Source of the DNA: Verrucomicrobiia bacterium
Lineage (GTDB): Bacteria > Verrucomicrobiota > Verrucomicrobiia > Limisphaerales > Fontisphaeraceae
Direction: 5' to 3'
Length of the DNA stretch: 64,000 nt
Assembly (NCBI GenBank): GCA_026414565.1
Contig: JAOAIT010000027.1
Coordinates: forward strand, 96,506-160,505
This document shows positions 16,710 through 28,214 of the stretch, piece by piece (the stretch's first letter is position 1; the number at the start of each line of letters is the position of its first letter). Below the pieces are notes generated by a model. The model was not told the DNA's origin. It saw nothing but the letters and a program-made list of their open reading frames with translations, and did not search any database. Both the position numbers and the translations under genes were made by a program.

Positions 16710-17432
16710 ATGCCGATACGCGAATTTTCTCCTCTGGATGGGGCCCTGCTGGTGGACAAGCCCGCCGGCCCCACCAGCCATGACGTGGTGGATGTGATCC
16801 GCCATCAATTCCAGCTCAAGAAGGTGGGCCATTGCGGGACGCTGGATCCCGGGGCCACGGGGCTGCTGGTGCTGGTGCTGGGGCTGGCGACGCGCCTGTC
16901 GGACAAGTTCATGGCGGCGGACAAGGTGTATGAGGGCGCCATCAAGCTGGGCGAGACCACGGATTCCTACGATGCGGATGGGAAGGTGCTGGCGCGCGCG
17001 GCGGTGCCGGCGGTGACGCTGGAGCAGCTCAACGAGCTGGCGGCCGTGTTTGAAGGGGATCAGATGCAACTGCCGCCGATGGTCAGCGCGGTGAAGAAGG
17101 ACGGGGTGCCGCTGTACAAGCTGGCGCGCAAGGGCATCGAGGTGGAGCGCAAGGAGCGGCTGGTGCACATCTACCGGTTTCGTTTTGTGGCGGTGGAGCC
17201 GCCGCTGGCGTGGTTCCGGGTGGCCTGCACCAAGGGCACCTATGTGCGCACGCTGGCCCATGATTTCGGGCAGCGCCTGGGCTGCGGGGCCCATCTCAAA
17301 CATCTGCGCCGGACGGCCTCGGGGCAGTTTGACGTGGCGCAGGCCGCGCCCTTCGAGGAGATCCTCCACTGGACACCCGCGGAGCTGGAGGCGCACATCA
17401 TCCCCTTCCTGAAACTGGTGCGGATGGAATAA
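16710..17432 (+). CDS. truB: tRNA pseudouridine(55) synthase
   Basis: 240 residues. The motif GHCGTLDPGATGLLVL holds the catalytic aspartate (D46), preceded by VDKPAGPTSHDVVD. TruB converts U55 of the T-loop of elongator tRNAs to pseudouridine. It starts two bases after the nrnA stop and carries the standard catalytic domain with only a short C-terminal part, as in short-form TruB proteins. Confidence 0.95.
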   Translation: MPIREFSPLDGALLVDKPAGPTSHDVVDVIRHQFQLKKVGHCGTLDPGATGLLVLVLGLATRLSDKFMAADKVYEGAIKLGETTDSYDADGKVLARAAVPAVTLEQLNELAAVFEGDQMQLPPMVSAVKKDGVPLYKLARKGIEVERKERLVHIYRFRFVAVEPPLAWFRVACTKGTYVRTLAHDFGQRLGCGAHLKHLRRTASGQFDVAQAAPFEEILHWTPAELEAHIIPFLKLVRME

Positions 17433-17468
17433 GGGCCGGCGGGGCGGCCCGCACTTTCTGCGGCGGCG

Positions 17469-18392
17469 ATGCGCATCATTCATCAACCGGCGGAATTGGC
17501 GGCCCAGGGGCGGTCGGTGTGCGCCGCGATAGGCGTGTTTGACGGCGTGCACCGCGGGCATCAGGCGGTGATGGGCCAGGCGGTGCGCGAGGCGGCGCAG
17601 CGGGGCGGGGTGGCGCTGGCCATCACCTTTGACCGCCATCCGCGCAGCGTGGTGGACCCGGAGCGCGCGCCGGCCCTGATTCAACCGCTTTCCCGCAAAC
17701 TGGCCGCGCTGGCGGCGGCGGGGGCGGAGGTGGCGCTGGTGTTTCATTTTGACGAGGCCTTCCGCCGGCAGACGGCGGAGGCGTTTGTGCGCTCGCTGCA
17801 GGAGGGTTTGGGCTCGCTGGCCAGCCTGAGTGTGGGGGCCAATTTTTTCTTCGGGCACGGCCGCGCCGGCAATGTGGCGGTGTTGCAGGAGCTGGGGCGG
17901 CGGCACGGGTTTGCGGTGCACGTGGCCGAGCCGGTGTTGCACGGGGGCGAGCCGATCAGCAGCACGCGGGTGCGCGCCGCCATCCGGGCCGGACAGTTGG
18001 CCGAGGTGTCGGCCATGCTGGGGCGGCCGTATGCCGTGTGCGGGCCGGTGCAGCGCGGGCAGGGCCTGGGCCGGCAACTGGGTTTTCCCACCGCCAACGT
18101 GGCGGTGGCCGGGCTGGAGATGCCGCCCCTGGGCGTGTATGCGGCGCGGGTCCTCCTGCCGGACGGGCCGCATCCGGCGGTGGTGAACTGGGGGCGGCGG
18201 CCCACGGTGGCCGGGGGCGCGGTGGCGGCGCAATTTGAAGTGCATCTGCCCGGCTGGCAGGGGGATTTGTACGGGCAGGAGCTGGAGGTGCAACTGGGCC
18301 GGTATTTGCGGGGCGAGCAACGCTTTGGGGATGTGGCGGCGCTGCAGGCGCAAATTGCGCGTGATGTGGCTGCGGCGCTGGCCGACGGCTGA
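17469..18392 (+). CDS. ribF: Bifunctional riboflavin kinase / FAD synthetase
   Basis: 307 residues with both domains. The N-terminal FMN adenylyltransferase domain shows GVFDGVHRGHQAVM and GEPISSTRVRAAIRAGQL. The C-terminal flavokinase domain shows GRQLGFPTANV and a conserved GVYAARV. It makes FMN from riboflavin and then FAD. It lies 36 bases after truB, in the usual order for this operon. No FMN riboswitch is seen upstream. Confidence 0.95.
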   Translation: MRIIHQPAELAAQGRSVCAAIGVFDGVHRGHQAVMGQAVREAAQRGGVALAITFDRHPRSVVDPERAPALIQPLSRKLAALAAAGAEVALVFHFDEAFRRQTAEAFVRSLQEGLGSLASLSVGANFFFGHGRAGNVAVLQELGRRHGFAVHVAEPVLHGGEPISSTRVRAAIRAGQLAEVSAMLGRPYAVCGPVQRGQGLGRQLGFPTANVAVAGLEMPPLGVYAARVLLPDGPHPAVVNWGRRPTVAGGAVAAQFEVHLPGWQGDLYGQELEVQLGRYLRGEQRFGDVAALQAQIARDVAAALADG

Positions 18393-18494
18393 GCCGGCCG
18401 GGGGCAGGGCCGGGCTGGGGGGAATGCGGTGTTTCCGCGCTTGTCGTTCCGTTTTTCTCGTGCCAACATGCGCGGCAATCAACGCCAACTAATT

Positions 18495-19424
18495 ATGAGT
18501 AAAACCTGTCCACAACTGGGATTGTTCACGGCCATTCTGCCGGATTTAACCCTCAAGGAAATCGTCGAGTTTGCCGCGCGCGAGCGGCTCACCTGCCTGG
18601 AGATTGCCTGCTGGCCGGTGGGCAAGGCGGAGCGGAAGTTTGCCGGGGTGACGCATATTGACGTGGAGACGCTGACGGACAGCCAGGCCGATGACCTTCG
18701 CGCCCTGTGCGCCCAGAACGGCATCACCATCAGCGGCCTGGGGTATTATCCCAATCCCCTGGACCCGGATCCCGAGGTCTCGCGCAAGGCGGTGACGCAT
18801 CTCAAAAAGGTCATCCGCGCCGCCCGCCGGCTGGGGCTGCGGCAGGTGAACACGTTTGTGGGGCGGGACTGGACGCGGACGGTGGACGAGAACTGGCCGC
18901 GGTTTTTGCGGGTGTGGAAGCCGTTGATTGCGTATGCGGAGGAGAATGATGTGCGGATTGGGATTGAGAACTGCCCGATGTTGTTCACCCGCGACGAATG
19001 GCCGGGGGGCAAGAATCTGGCCACCTCGCCGGTGATCTGGCGCCGGATGTTTAATGACATTCCCTCGCCCTATTTCGGGTTGAATTATGATCCCTCGCAT
19101 TTCATCCTGCAGCGGATGGATCCGCTCAGCCCGCTGGCGGAGTTCAAGGACAAGCTGTTCCATCTGCATGCCAAGGACATGCAGGTGCGGCAGGATCGCC
19201 TGAATGAAGTGGGGGCCTTTGCCTTTCCCAAGGAATGGCACACGCCGCGCATCCCCGGCTACGGGGATATCCACTGGGGGGCGTTTTTTGCGAAGTTGCA
19301 GGAAATTGGCTATACGGGGCCGGTGTGCATCGAGGTGGAGGATCCCACCTTTGGCCCGACGCTGGAAGGGCGGCAGGCGGCCATCCGGGTGGCGCGCAAC
19401 GTGCTGGCGCCCTACTGCGGCTGA
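18495..19424 (+). CDS. Sugar phosphate isomerase/epimerase family protein (TIM barrel)
   Basis: About 309 residues from the ATG at 18495; the upstream GTG at 18429 gives an N-terminus with no family character. The AP_endonuc_2-type TIM barrel is visible in LGLFTAILPDLTLKEIVEFA, VRIGIENCPMLF, FGLNYDPSHF, LFHLHAKDM and a closing GPVCIEVEDPTF. Metal ligands would be the Glu of IGIEN, the Asp and His of NYDPSH, the His of HAKD and the Glu of IEVED. The substrate is unknown. It follows ribF by about 100 bases and is the last gene before the terminator, so it may have its own promoter. Confidence 0.85.
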   Translation: MSKTCPQLGLFTAILPDLTLKEIVEFAARERLTCLEIACWPVGKAERKFAGVTHIDVETLTDSQADDLRALCAQNGITISGLGYYPNPLDPDPEVSRKAVTHLKKVIRAARRLGLRQVNTFVGRDWTRTVDENWPRFLRVWKPLIAYAEENDVRIGIENCPMLFTRDEWPGGKNLATSPVIWRRMFNDIPSPYFGLNYDPSHFILQRMDPLSPLAEFKDKLFHLHAKDMQVRQDRLNEVGAFAFPKEWHTPRIPGYGDIHWGAFFAKLQEIGYTGPVCIEVEDPTFGPTLEGRQAAIRVARNVLAPYCG

Positions 19425-19445
19425 GCGGGGTGAAGGTTAGAAAGC

Positions 19446-19478
19446 AACGGGCCGCGTCTGGCGACGCGGCCCGTTTGA
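19446..19478 (+). terminator. Intrinsic terminator between convergent genes
   Basis: A perfect 13-bp stem, AACGGGCCGCGTC (19446-19458) with GACGCGGCCCGTT (19463-19475), closes a TGGC tetraloop and runs into GATTTTGATT. It lies 22 bases after the isomerase stop and faces hppA, which converges on it; the symmetric stem could act in both directions, though the T-run is better on the plus strand. Confidence 0.8.
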
Positions 19479-19522
19479 TTTTGATTGATCCCCCCGCCGC
19501 CGGGGGCGGGGGTCAGGCCCGG

Positions 19523-21997
<2,475 letters not shown>

Positions 21998-22173
21998 AAT
22001 CCGCGCATTATTGCAGTAGCTAACCCAATTTTGCCAAGTAAAAGTTTTTTACGTTTTTTGTTCAATCTTTGCCCGCCGCTTGCGTCCGGCCCCCGTCCGC
22101 GGGCGCGGGGGGGAGGGGGAGCGGGCGGGGGCGGTAAAAATTTCCGGTTGGCCCCCGGGCGGGGGGCTGCTAG

Positions 22174-22560
<387 letters not shown>

Positions 22561-22619
22561 GCGGCCGCCCGGGCCTTCCCCGGCGGGGGGCGGCGGGGGC
22601 GACCACAATCCCAGGCAGC

Positions 22620-23114
22620 ATGGTGCGCACCGTGATTTATCCGGGGAGTTTTGATCCGTTGACCAATGGCCATCTGGACATTGTGCAGCGGGCGGCGCGG
22701 TTGTTTGACCGGGTGATTGTGGCGGTGGCGGTGAGCGAGGGGAAGGGGCCGTTGTTTGATCTGGAGGAGCGGGTGTCGCTGATCCGGCGGGCGGTGATGA
22801 CGATGCCCAATGTGGAGGTGGACTCGTTCACGGGCCTGCTGATTGATTATGTGGAGAAGCAGAACGGGCAGGCGGTGATCCGGGGGTTGCGGGCGGTGTC
22901 GGACTTTGAGTTTGAGTTTCAACTGGCGTTGATGAACCGCAAGCTCAACCCGCGGGTGGAAACGATCTTCATGATGCCCAAGGAGGCCTACACGTTTGTG
23001 AGCAGCCGGCTGGTGAAGGAGATTGCCACGCTGGGGGGGGATGTGGGGCCGTTTGTGCCGGCGCATGTGAAGGCGGCGTTGACGCGCAAACTGCGGCAGC
23101 GCCGGCGGCGATAA
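22620..23114 (+). CDS. coaD: Phosphopantetheine adenylyltransferase
   Basis: 164 residues. [19 protein letters not shown] carries the TxGH nucleotidyltransferase motif. The middle [27 protein letters not shown] and the end [19 protein letters not shown] are typical CoaD. It makes dephospho-CoA from 4'-phosphopantetheine and ATP. It stands 59 bases after glnB and leads the run coaD-yceD-rpmF-fabH. Confidence 0.96.
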   Translation: MVRTVIYPGSFDPLTNGHLDIVQRAARLFDRVIVAVAVSEGKGPLFDLEERVSLIRRAVMTMPNVEVDSFTGLLIDYVEKQNGQAVIRGLRAVSDFEFEFQLALMNRKLNPRVETIFMMPKEAYTFVSSRLVKEIATLGGDVGPFVPAHVKAALTRKLRQRRRR

Positions 23115-23137
23115 AGGCGCAGAAAGCGAGGTGCAAC

Positions 23138-23620
23138 ATGGCGGTGCAGATCAGTTTGAGCCAGTTGGAGTTGCGCAACCTGCGGCTGGCGGGCGAGGTG
23201 GCGGTGGAGGAGCTGGACATGGACACCGGGGATGCGATGGTGCAGGTGCGGCAGCCGCTGGTGTACGAGCTGGAGGTGGAGAAGGTGGAGGCGGGGGTGT
23301 ACGCGCACGGGCGGCTGGCGCTGCGGCTGCACTGCTGCTGCGTGCGGTGCCTGAAGGAATTTGAGCTGGAGCTGGAGCTGGCCGGGTGGTCCCGGCTGCT
23401 GCCGTTGAGCGGGGAGGAGGCGGTGCCGGTGGCAAAGGATGTTGTGGACTTGACGCCGGTCCTGCGGGAAGATATGCTATTGATCTTTCCGCAACATCCG
23501 TTGTGTGAACCGGGGTGCGGCGGGTTGCCGCAGTGGAAACAGATGCAAGCCAGTCCGCCGGCGGCGGGGGGCGTGAATTCCCCGTGGTCGGTGCTGGATC
23601 AATTGAAATTGGAATCGTGA
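23138..23620 (+). CDS. yceD: DUF177 / YceD family protein
   Basis: 160 residues from the ATG at 23138. It shows the family features: a beta-rich N-terminal part, a central LHCCCVRCLKEFELELE with a CxxC pair, a following VVDLTPVLREDMLLIFP, and a second Cys pair in PLCEPGCGGLP. YceD is nearly always encoded just before rpmF, as here, and is linked to 23S rRNA accumulation and ribosome assembly. The biochemical role is not settled. Confidence 0.88.
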   Translation: MAVQISLSQLELRNLRLAGEVAVEELDMDTGDAMVQVRQPLVYELEVEKVEAGVYAHGRLALRLHCCCVRCLKEFELELELAGWSRLLPLSGEEAVPVAKDVVDLTPVLREDMLLIFPQHPLCEPGCGGLPQWKQMQASPPAAGGVNSPWSVLDQLKLES

Positions 23621-23645
23621 CTGCCGCCAGGCAGGAAAGGCAAAT

Positions 23646-23834
23646 ATGGGTGTACCGAAACGCAAACCCTCGCGCAGCCGGCAGCGAATGCGGCGCGCCT
23701 ACAACAGTGTGTTGACGCTTCCGCAGTTGAGCGTGTGCCCGCAGTGCGCGGCGCCGTACGTGCCCCACCGGGTGTGCCCGGCGTGCGGCTTCTACCGCGG
23801 GCGCCAGGTGGTGACCGTGAAGGTGCAGGGTTGA
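23646..23834 (+). CDS. rpmF: 50S ribosomal protein L32
   Basis: 62 residues beginning MGVPKRKPSRSRQRMRRAYN. It has the zinc-binding form, with CPQC and CPAC pairs at about 32-35 and 45-48. A good ribosome binding site (AGGAAAGG) precedes the ATG. It follows yceD by 25 bases. Confidence 0.97.
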   Translation: MGVPKRKPSRSRQRMRRAYNSVLTLPQLSVCPQCAAPYVPHRVCPACGFYRGRQVVTVKVQG

Positions 23835-23909
23835 GGCAGCCCCGGGTCGGGCGGCGGTGCCGGCGGCCGGCCGGCCGCCCCGCCGCGCTGATTCCGGGAG
23901 TTTCACGGC

Positions 23910-24947
23910 ATGAATTCCCCGGCTCCGAAGCGGTTTGTCAATCCGCGGGCCCGGCATAATTACGCCGGGCGTCCCTGCTCCATCATCGGCGTCGGCTCCT
24001 ATGTGCCCGAGCGGGTGCTCACCAACGCGGATTTGATGCGGATGGTGGAGACCACCGATGAATGGATCATCACGCGCACGGGCATCAAGGAGCGGCGCAT
24101 CGCGGCGCCGGATCAATACACCTCGGACCTGGCGGCCGAAGCCGCCCGGCGGGCGCTGGCCAACGCCGGGCTGGGGCCGGAGCAGGTGGATTTGATCATC
24201 GTGGCCACGATCACGCCCGACATGCCGTTTCCCAACACGGCCTGCCTGGTGCAGCAGAAGATCGGGGCGACGCGCGCGGCGGCGTTTGACATTGAGGCGG
24301 CCTGCTCGGGATTCATCTACGCGCTGGAGATCGGCCAGCAGTTCATCATGTCCCGCACCTACGAGACGGTGCTGGTGATCGGCGCGGAAAAGCTCTCCAC
24401 CATCACCGACTGGCAGGATCGCAACACCTGCGTGCTGTTTGGGGATGGCGCGGGCGCGGCCGTGCTGCAAAGCCGGCCCAACAGCCACGGGTTGCTGACC
24501 ACCTGCATGGGGGCCGACGGCAGCAAGGGCAGCCTCTTGTGCATGCCCGGCGGCGGCAGCCGCCAGCCGGCCACGCCGGAGAGCGTGCAGGCGCGGCTGC
24601 ACTACCTGAAGATGGACGGCAAGGAGACCTTCAAGAACGCCGTCACCGCCATGGTGCAGGCGGGGCAGGAGGCCCTGCGCCGCTGCGAGCTGGACATCAA
24701 GCAGATCAAGTGCATCATCCCGCATCAGGCCAACCGGCGCATCCTGGACGCCGTGGCCGAGCGGCTGGGGGCCGGGCCGGAACAGGTGTTCATGAACCTG
24801 GACAAGTACGGCAACACCTCGGCGGCGTCGGTGGCGATTGCGCTGGATGAGGCGGTGCAACAGGGGCGCATTCAGCGCGGGGATCTGGTGCTGCTGGTGG
24901 TGTTTGGCGCGGGCTTCACCTGGGCGGCGGCCGTGATTGAATGGTGA
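23910..24947 (+). CDS. fabH: 3-oxoacyl-ACP synthase III
   Basis: 345 residues, with an extra N-terminal stretch of about 20 residues before the domain (SIIGVGSYVPERVLTN). The catalytic triad is intact: Cys132 in EAACSGF, His in IIPHQANRRI, and Asn in KYGNTSAAS. FabH condenses acetyl-CoA with malonyl-ACP to start fatty acid synthesis. In many bacteria plsX lies between rpmF and fabH; here only 75 bases separate them and plsX is missing. Confidence 0.95.
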   Translation: MNSPAPKRFVNPRARHNYAGRPCSIIGVGSYVPERVLTNADLMRMVETTDEWIITRTGIKERRIAAPDQYTSDLAAEAARRALANAGLGPEQVDLIIVATITPDMPFPNTACLVQQKIGATRAAAFDIEAACSGFIYALEIGQQFIMSRTYETVLVIGAEKLSTITDWQDRNTCVLFGDGAGAAVLQSRPNSHGLLTTCMGADGSKGSLLCMPGGGSRQPATPESVQARLHYLKMDGKETFKNAVTAMVQAGQEALRRCELDIKQIKCIIPHQANRRILDAVAERLGAGPEQVFMNLDKYGNTSAASVAIALDEAVQQGRIQRGDLVLLVVFGAGFTWAAAVIEW

Positions 24948-25036
24948 GCGGCGGGCGGGGGCCATTTGACGGCCCCGGGGAGTGTGGTAGATTAGTTCAA
25001 ACGAGCGTGCTGGCTGAACCAGCCGCCGTCTGTTTT

Positions 25037-25360
25037 ATGAGCTCTGGCAAACTGGACAAGTCTGGTTTCAAGCCGGTCATTATTGCCAACCGACAATATC
25101 ATCTGGCCCTGGCGCCGGGCACGGTGCGTTTCCGCAAGAATGGTCTGGAATTTCATTCCCCGGTGCCGGTGTCGCCATGGGTGGAGATGACGGTGGAGCT
25201 GGAATCTCCGCACGACGGCTGCCGGGTGAAGTGCACGGGGGTGGTGGTGGCCTGTGACGGGTCGCGGCATCAGGGTTATACGGTCGCGCTGGTGTTCACC
25301 GGCATGAACCGGCAGGCCCGCTCCCGGCTGGGGGAAATGGCCTTTTCCGCCTTGGCCTGA
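25037..25360 (+). CDS. Small PilZ-like domain protein
   Basis: About 107 residues from the ATG at 25037; an upstream start at 24941 overlaps fabH and gives no recognisable extra domain. The sequence is beta-rich: a FRKNGLEFHSPVPVSPWVEMTVEL segment followed by VKCTGVVVACDGSRHQGYTVALVF, the strand order of PilZ domains. The classical c-di-GMP motifs RxxxR and D/NxSxxG are not clear, so cyclic-di-GMP binding cannot be claimed. It sits 26 bases ahead of pilT, which fits a role in pilus control. Confidence 0.6.
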   Translation: MSSGKLDKSGFKPVIIANRQYHLALAPGTVRFRKNGLEFHSPVPVSPWVEMTVELESPHDGCRVKCTGVVVACDGSRHQGYTVALVFTGMNRQARSRLGEMAFSALA

Positions 25361-25386
25361 CCGCGCTTCCCGGCTAGGATCGGGGC

Positions 25387-26475
25387 ATGGAACTGTTCAA
25401 GAAGATTTGCGCCGCCGCCGTGGAGGCGGGGGCTTCAGATATTCACATCAAGCTGGAATCTCCCGTCATTCTCCGCATCAACCGGCAACTGGTGCCCATT
25501 GAGTGCCCGCTGCCCACCGAGGAATGGATGGACGAGGTGCTCAGGCACATTGTGCCGCCGCATGCGCGGGCGCGGTTTGAGGAGGATCGGGAAATTGACT
25601 TTTCCTACCACCTGCCCGGGGTGGGGCGTTTCCGCACCAATGTGTATCAACAGCGCGGCACCTTTGCCATTGCGATGCGCTATGTCAAAACCAAGGTGCC
25701 CAGCTTCCCGGAGCTGGGCCTGCCGGAGGTGATCAAGCGCATTGCCGAGGCGCCCCGGGGCATCGTGCTGGTGGCCGGCACCACCGGTTGCGGCAAGTCC
25801 ACCACGCTGGCGGCCATGATCGAGCACATCAACGAGAATTTCAAAAAGCACATCGTCACGCTGGAGGACCCCATTGAATATGTGTTTGAGGACAACCAGT
25901 CGGTGATCGAGCAGCGGGAGATCGGGCTGGACACCAAGGCCTTTGCCACCGGCCTCAAACACATGCTGCGCCAGGACCCGGACATCATCATGGTGGGCGA
26001 AATGCGCGACGCCACCAGCTTCACCGCCGCGATGAGCGCGGCCGACACCGGCCATCTGGTGCTCTCGACGCTGCACACCACCAATGCGGCGCAGTCGGTG
26101 GGCCGCGTGCTGGACTTTTTCAAGCCGGAGGAGCGCGACACCATCCGGCGGCAACTGGCCTCGACCCTCAAGGCGGTGATCTGCCAGCGCATGGTGAACA
26201 CCGTGGACGGCAAGATGACCCCGGCGGTGGAAATCCTCATCAACACCCCCACGGTGAAGAAGCTCATCGAGGAGGACCGCCTCGAAACCCTGCCCGCCGC
26301 CATTGAAACCGGCACCGAGGACGGCATGCAGAATTTCAACCAGCACCTGCTGCAACTGGTGCAGGAGGGGCGCGTCACGGAGAAGGAGGCCCTCTCCAAG
26401 GCCAGCAACCCGCAGGCGCTGGAGATGAACTTCCGCGGCATCTTCCTCTCCACCGGCCATCGCATTCTGGGATAA
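25387..26475 (+). CDS. pilT: Type IV pilus retraction ATPase PilT
   Basis: 362 residues. The N-terminal PAS-like region is followed by the secretion-ATPase core: Walker A AGTTGCGKSTT (about 130-140), the Asp box LEDPIEYVF, Walker B DIIMVGEMRD (about 197-206) and the His box TGHLVLSTLHTTNA. It powers pilus disassembly and twitching. No other pilus gene is in the window except a PilZ-like protein just upstream and possibly the GspC/PilP-like protein at 40191. Confidence 0.93.
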   Translation: MELFKKICAAAVEAGASDIHIKLESPVILRINRQLVPIECPLPTEEWMDEVLRHIVPPHARARFEEDREIDFSYHLPGVGRFRTNVYQQRGTFAIAMRYVKTKVPSFPELGLPEVIKRIAEAPRGIVLVAGTTGCGKSTTLAAMIEHINENFKKHIVTLEDPIEYVFEDNQSVIEQREIGLDTKAFATGLKHMLRQDPDIIMVGEMRDATSFTAAMSAADTGHLVLSTLHTTNAAQSVGRVLDFFKPEERDTIRRQLASTLKAVICQRMVNTVDGKMTPAVEILINTPTVKKLIEEDRLETLPAAIETGTEDGMQNFNQHLLQLVQEGRVTEKEALSKASNPQALEMNFRGIFLSTGHRILG

Positions 26476-26483
26476 ATCATCGC

Positions 26484-27119
26484 GTGAAAACCCTTGGGCT
26501 GGCGGTTCTCTGTCTGGCGGGATTTGCCGCCCCGGCCGCTCCCGCGCCGTTGTTCGAGGAAAACTTCGAGCAGGCGCCGGCGGGCAAGCCGTCCACCAAC
26601 TTCATGGTGGTGGACGGCGGTTTTGCGGTGCGGGAGGACCACGGCGCGCGCTTCCTCGAGCTGCCGGGGCATCCGCTGGAAAACTACGGCATCCTGTTTG
26701 GCCCGCCCGCCAGCTCCAACGTCTGTGTGGAGGCCCGCCTTTGGGGGGAGAGCACCGGCCGGCGGCATCCCCTGTTCGCCGTGGGGCTGGGCGGCATTGG
26801 CGGGTTGAAATTGTGGGTGGCGCCGGGGCGCGAGCAACTGGAGCTGCATCTGGGGGAGCGCCTGCTGGTCGCGCAACCGTTGCGCTGGAAGTCCGGGGTG
26901 TGGACGCAGCTCAAGCTGCGTTGTGTGGCCACGCCGCAGGGCTGGCGCGCCGAAGGCAAGTTGTGGCTTGAGGGGGAGCAGGAGCCGCCGGAATGGAGCG
27001 TGGGCGCTGATCTTCCCCAGCCGCCGCCGGCCGGGCGCGCCTCGGTGTGGGGGGCGCCGGTTTCGGGCAAGCCCATCCGCTTTGATGATCTGCGGGTCAC
27101 TGAAGTCCGCCTTCCCTGA
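26484..27119 (+). CDS. Secreted concanavalin/LamG-like protein
   Basis: 211 residues from a GTG eight bases after the pilT stop. A signal peptide (KTLGLAVLCLAGFAAPAAPA) is followed by LFEENFEQAPAGKPSTNFMVVDGGFAVRED, the usual opening of laminin-G/DUF1080-like beta-sandwich proteins, and the end shows PIRFDDLRVTEV. No catalytic residue can be named. It may bind glycans or surface polymers. The tight spacing suggests co-transcription with pilT although the functions differ. Confidence 0.65.
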   Translation: MKTLGLAVLCLAGFAAPAAPAPLFEENFEQAPAGKPSTNFMVVDGGFAVREDHGARFLELPGHPLENYGILFGPPASSNVCVEARLWGESTGRRHPLFAVGLGGIGGLKLWVAPGREQLELHLGERLLVAQPLRWKSGVWTQLKLRCVATPQGWRAEGKLWLEGEQEPPEWSVGADLPQPPPAGRASVWGAPVSGKPIRFDDLRVTEVRLP

Positions 27120-27210
27120 AGCGTCCGGCGGGGGCGGGGATATTGAATCTCCCGCGGGTTTGTCTGGATTGCGGCTTGACCGGCCGTCCGCCGCCGTTTA
27201 TATCCACGGC

Positions 27211-28083
27211 ATGATCCACCTGGGCCTGCACACGGATAATTGGCGCCCGTTGAGCGCGAGTTTCGAGACCGCCATTGAGAAGATCGCCGCCACGGGTTTG
27301 AAGCACGTCGAGTTTGCCGTCATTCACGGGCAAAACTTCATTCAGGCGCTGGGCTATGATCCGGGGGTGTCGCTGCAATCCAATCCCCGCGCCTTGCGGC
27401 GTTTTCTGGAAAGCAAGGGCCTCGCGGTCTCCCAGATTGACGGCTCCTATCCCATGATGGGCCCCAACGGCTCGGCGTACGGCGTGCAGTATGTGCAGCA
27501 GAGCATCCGTTTTGCCGCCGAGCTGGGCTGTCCGATGGTGGACACGGTGGACGGGGCGTTTGAGACGCCGGGCCTGACGCGCAAAGAGGTGTTTCGCGTG
27601 ACGTGCGATAACTACCGGCAGTGTCTTTCGTGGGCGGAGGATTACCGGGTGATCATCAATGTGGAGCCGCACGGGCCCTACACCAATGACATCGAGTTCA
27701 TGCAGAAGCTGTTTGCGCATTTTGAGAGCGAGTATCTGCAGATGAACTTCGACACCGGCAACACCTTCATCGCCGGCCACGATCCCCTGAATTATCTCAA
27801 GGCCTTGCGCAAGTACTGCACGCACTGCCACATCAAGGATGTCAGCGCCGAGCTGGCCGCCGCCGTGCGCGGCGAGGAAACCGGCATCGGCAGCTCCATC
27901 GTGCCGGTGGGCGGCGGCGTCAATGCGGAAAACATCCGCCGTTGTCTGGCCTATCTGCAGGAGACCGGCTGGGACGGCGCCGTGTCCATTGAATGCCACG
28001 GCTCGGACGAGAACACCGCCGCCAGCGTGCAATGGATGAAGGAGACGCTGAAGCAGTTGCAGCCGCGGAAGCCGAAGAAATAA
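27211..28083 (+). CDS. Sugar phosphate isomerase/epimerase family protein (TIM barrel)
   Basis: 290 residues from the ATG at 27211. The AP_endonuc_2-type barrel is marked by KHVEFAVIHG, a middle VIINVEPHGPYT, LQMNFDTGNTF, CTHCHIKDV and an end AVSIECHGSD. The glutamate and histidine residues there would form a metal site. It is only distantly like the isomerase at 18495. Relatives include hydroxypyruvate isomerase, IolE and 3-keto-sugar processing enzymes, so the substrate is open. Confidence 0.83.
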   Translation: MIHLGLHTDNWRPLSASFETAIEKIAATGLKHVEFAVIHGQNFIQALGYDPGVSLQSNPRALRRFLESKGLAVSQIDGSYPMMGPNGSAYGVQYVQQSIRFAAELGCPMVDTVDGAFETPGLTRKEVFRVTCDNYRQCLSWAEDYRVIINVEPHGPYTNDIEFMQKLFAHFESEYLQMNFDTGNTFIAGHDPLNYLKALRKYCTHCHIKDVSAELAAAVRGEETGIGSSIVPVGGGVNAENIRRCLAYLQETGWDGAVSIECHGSDENTAASVQWMKETLKQLQPRKPKK

Positions 28084-28214
28084 TCCGTTGCGGCATGCGG
28101 CTGTCGCCGGTGCGGGGACGGGGGGGACACCGAGGCCCCCGGCGGATTCCGGTTTTTAATCTTGGCGTCCCCGCCTTCCCGCCTTATTCCTCACGCGTGG
28201 CCGGAGTGAACGGC

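Noticed and set aside
22007..22037. Possible hppA promoter (TTGGCA, 19 bases, AATAAT on the minus strand)
   Set aside because: Long spacer and it would leave only a few bases before the start codon, so it is not convincing without a mapped 5' end.
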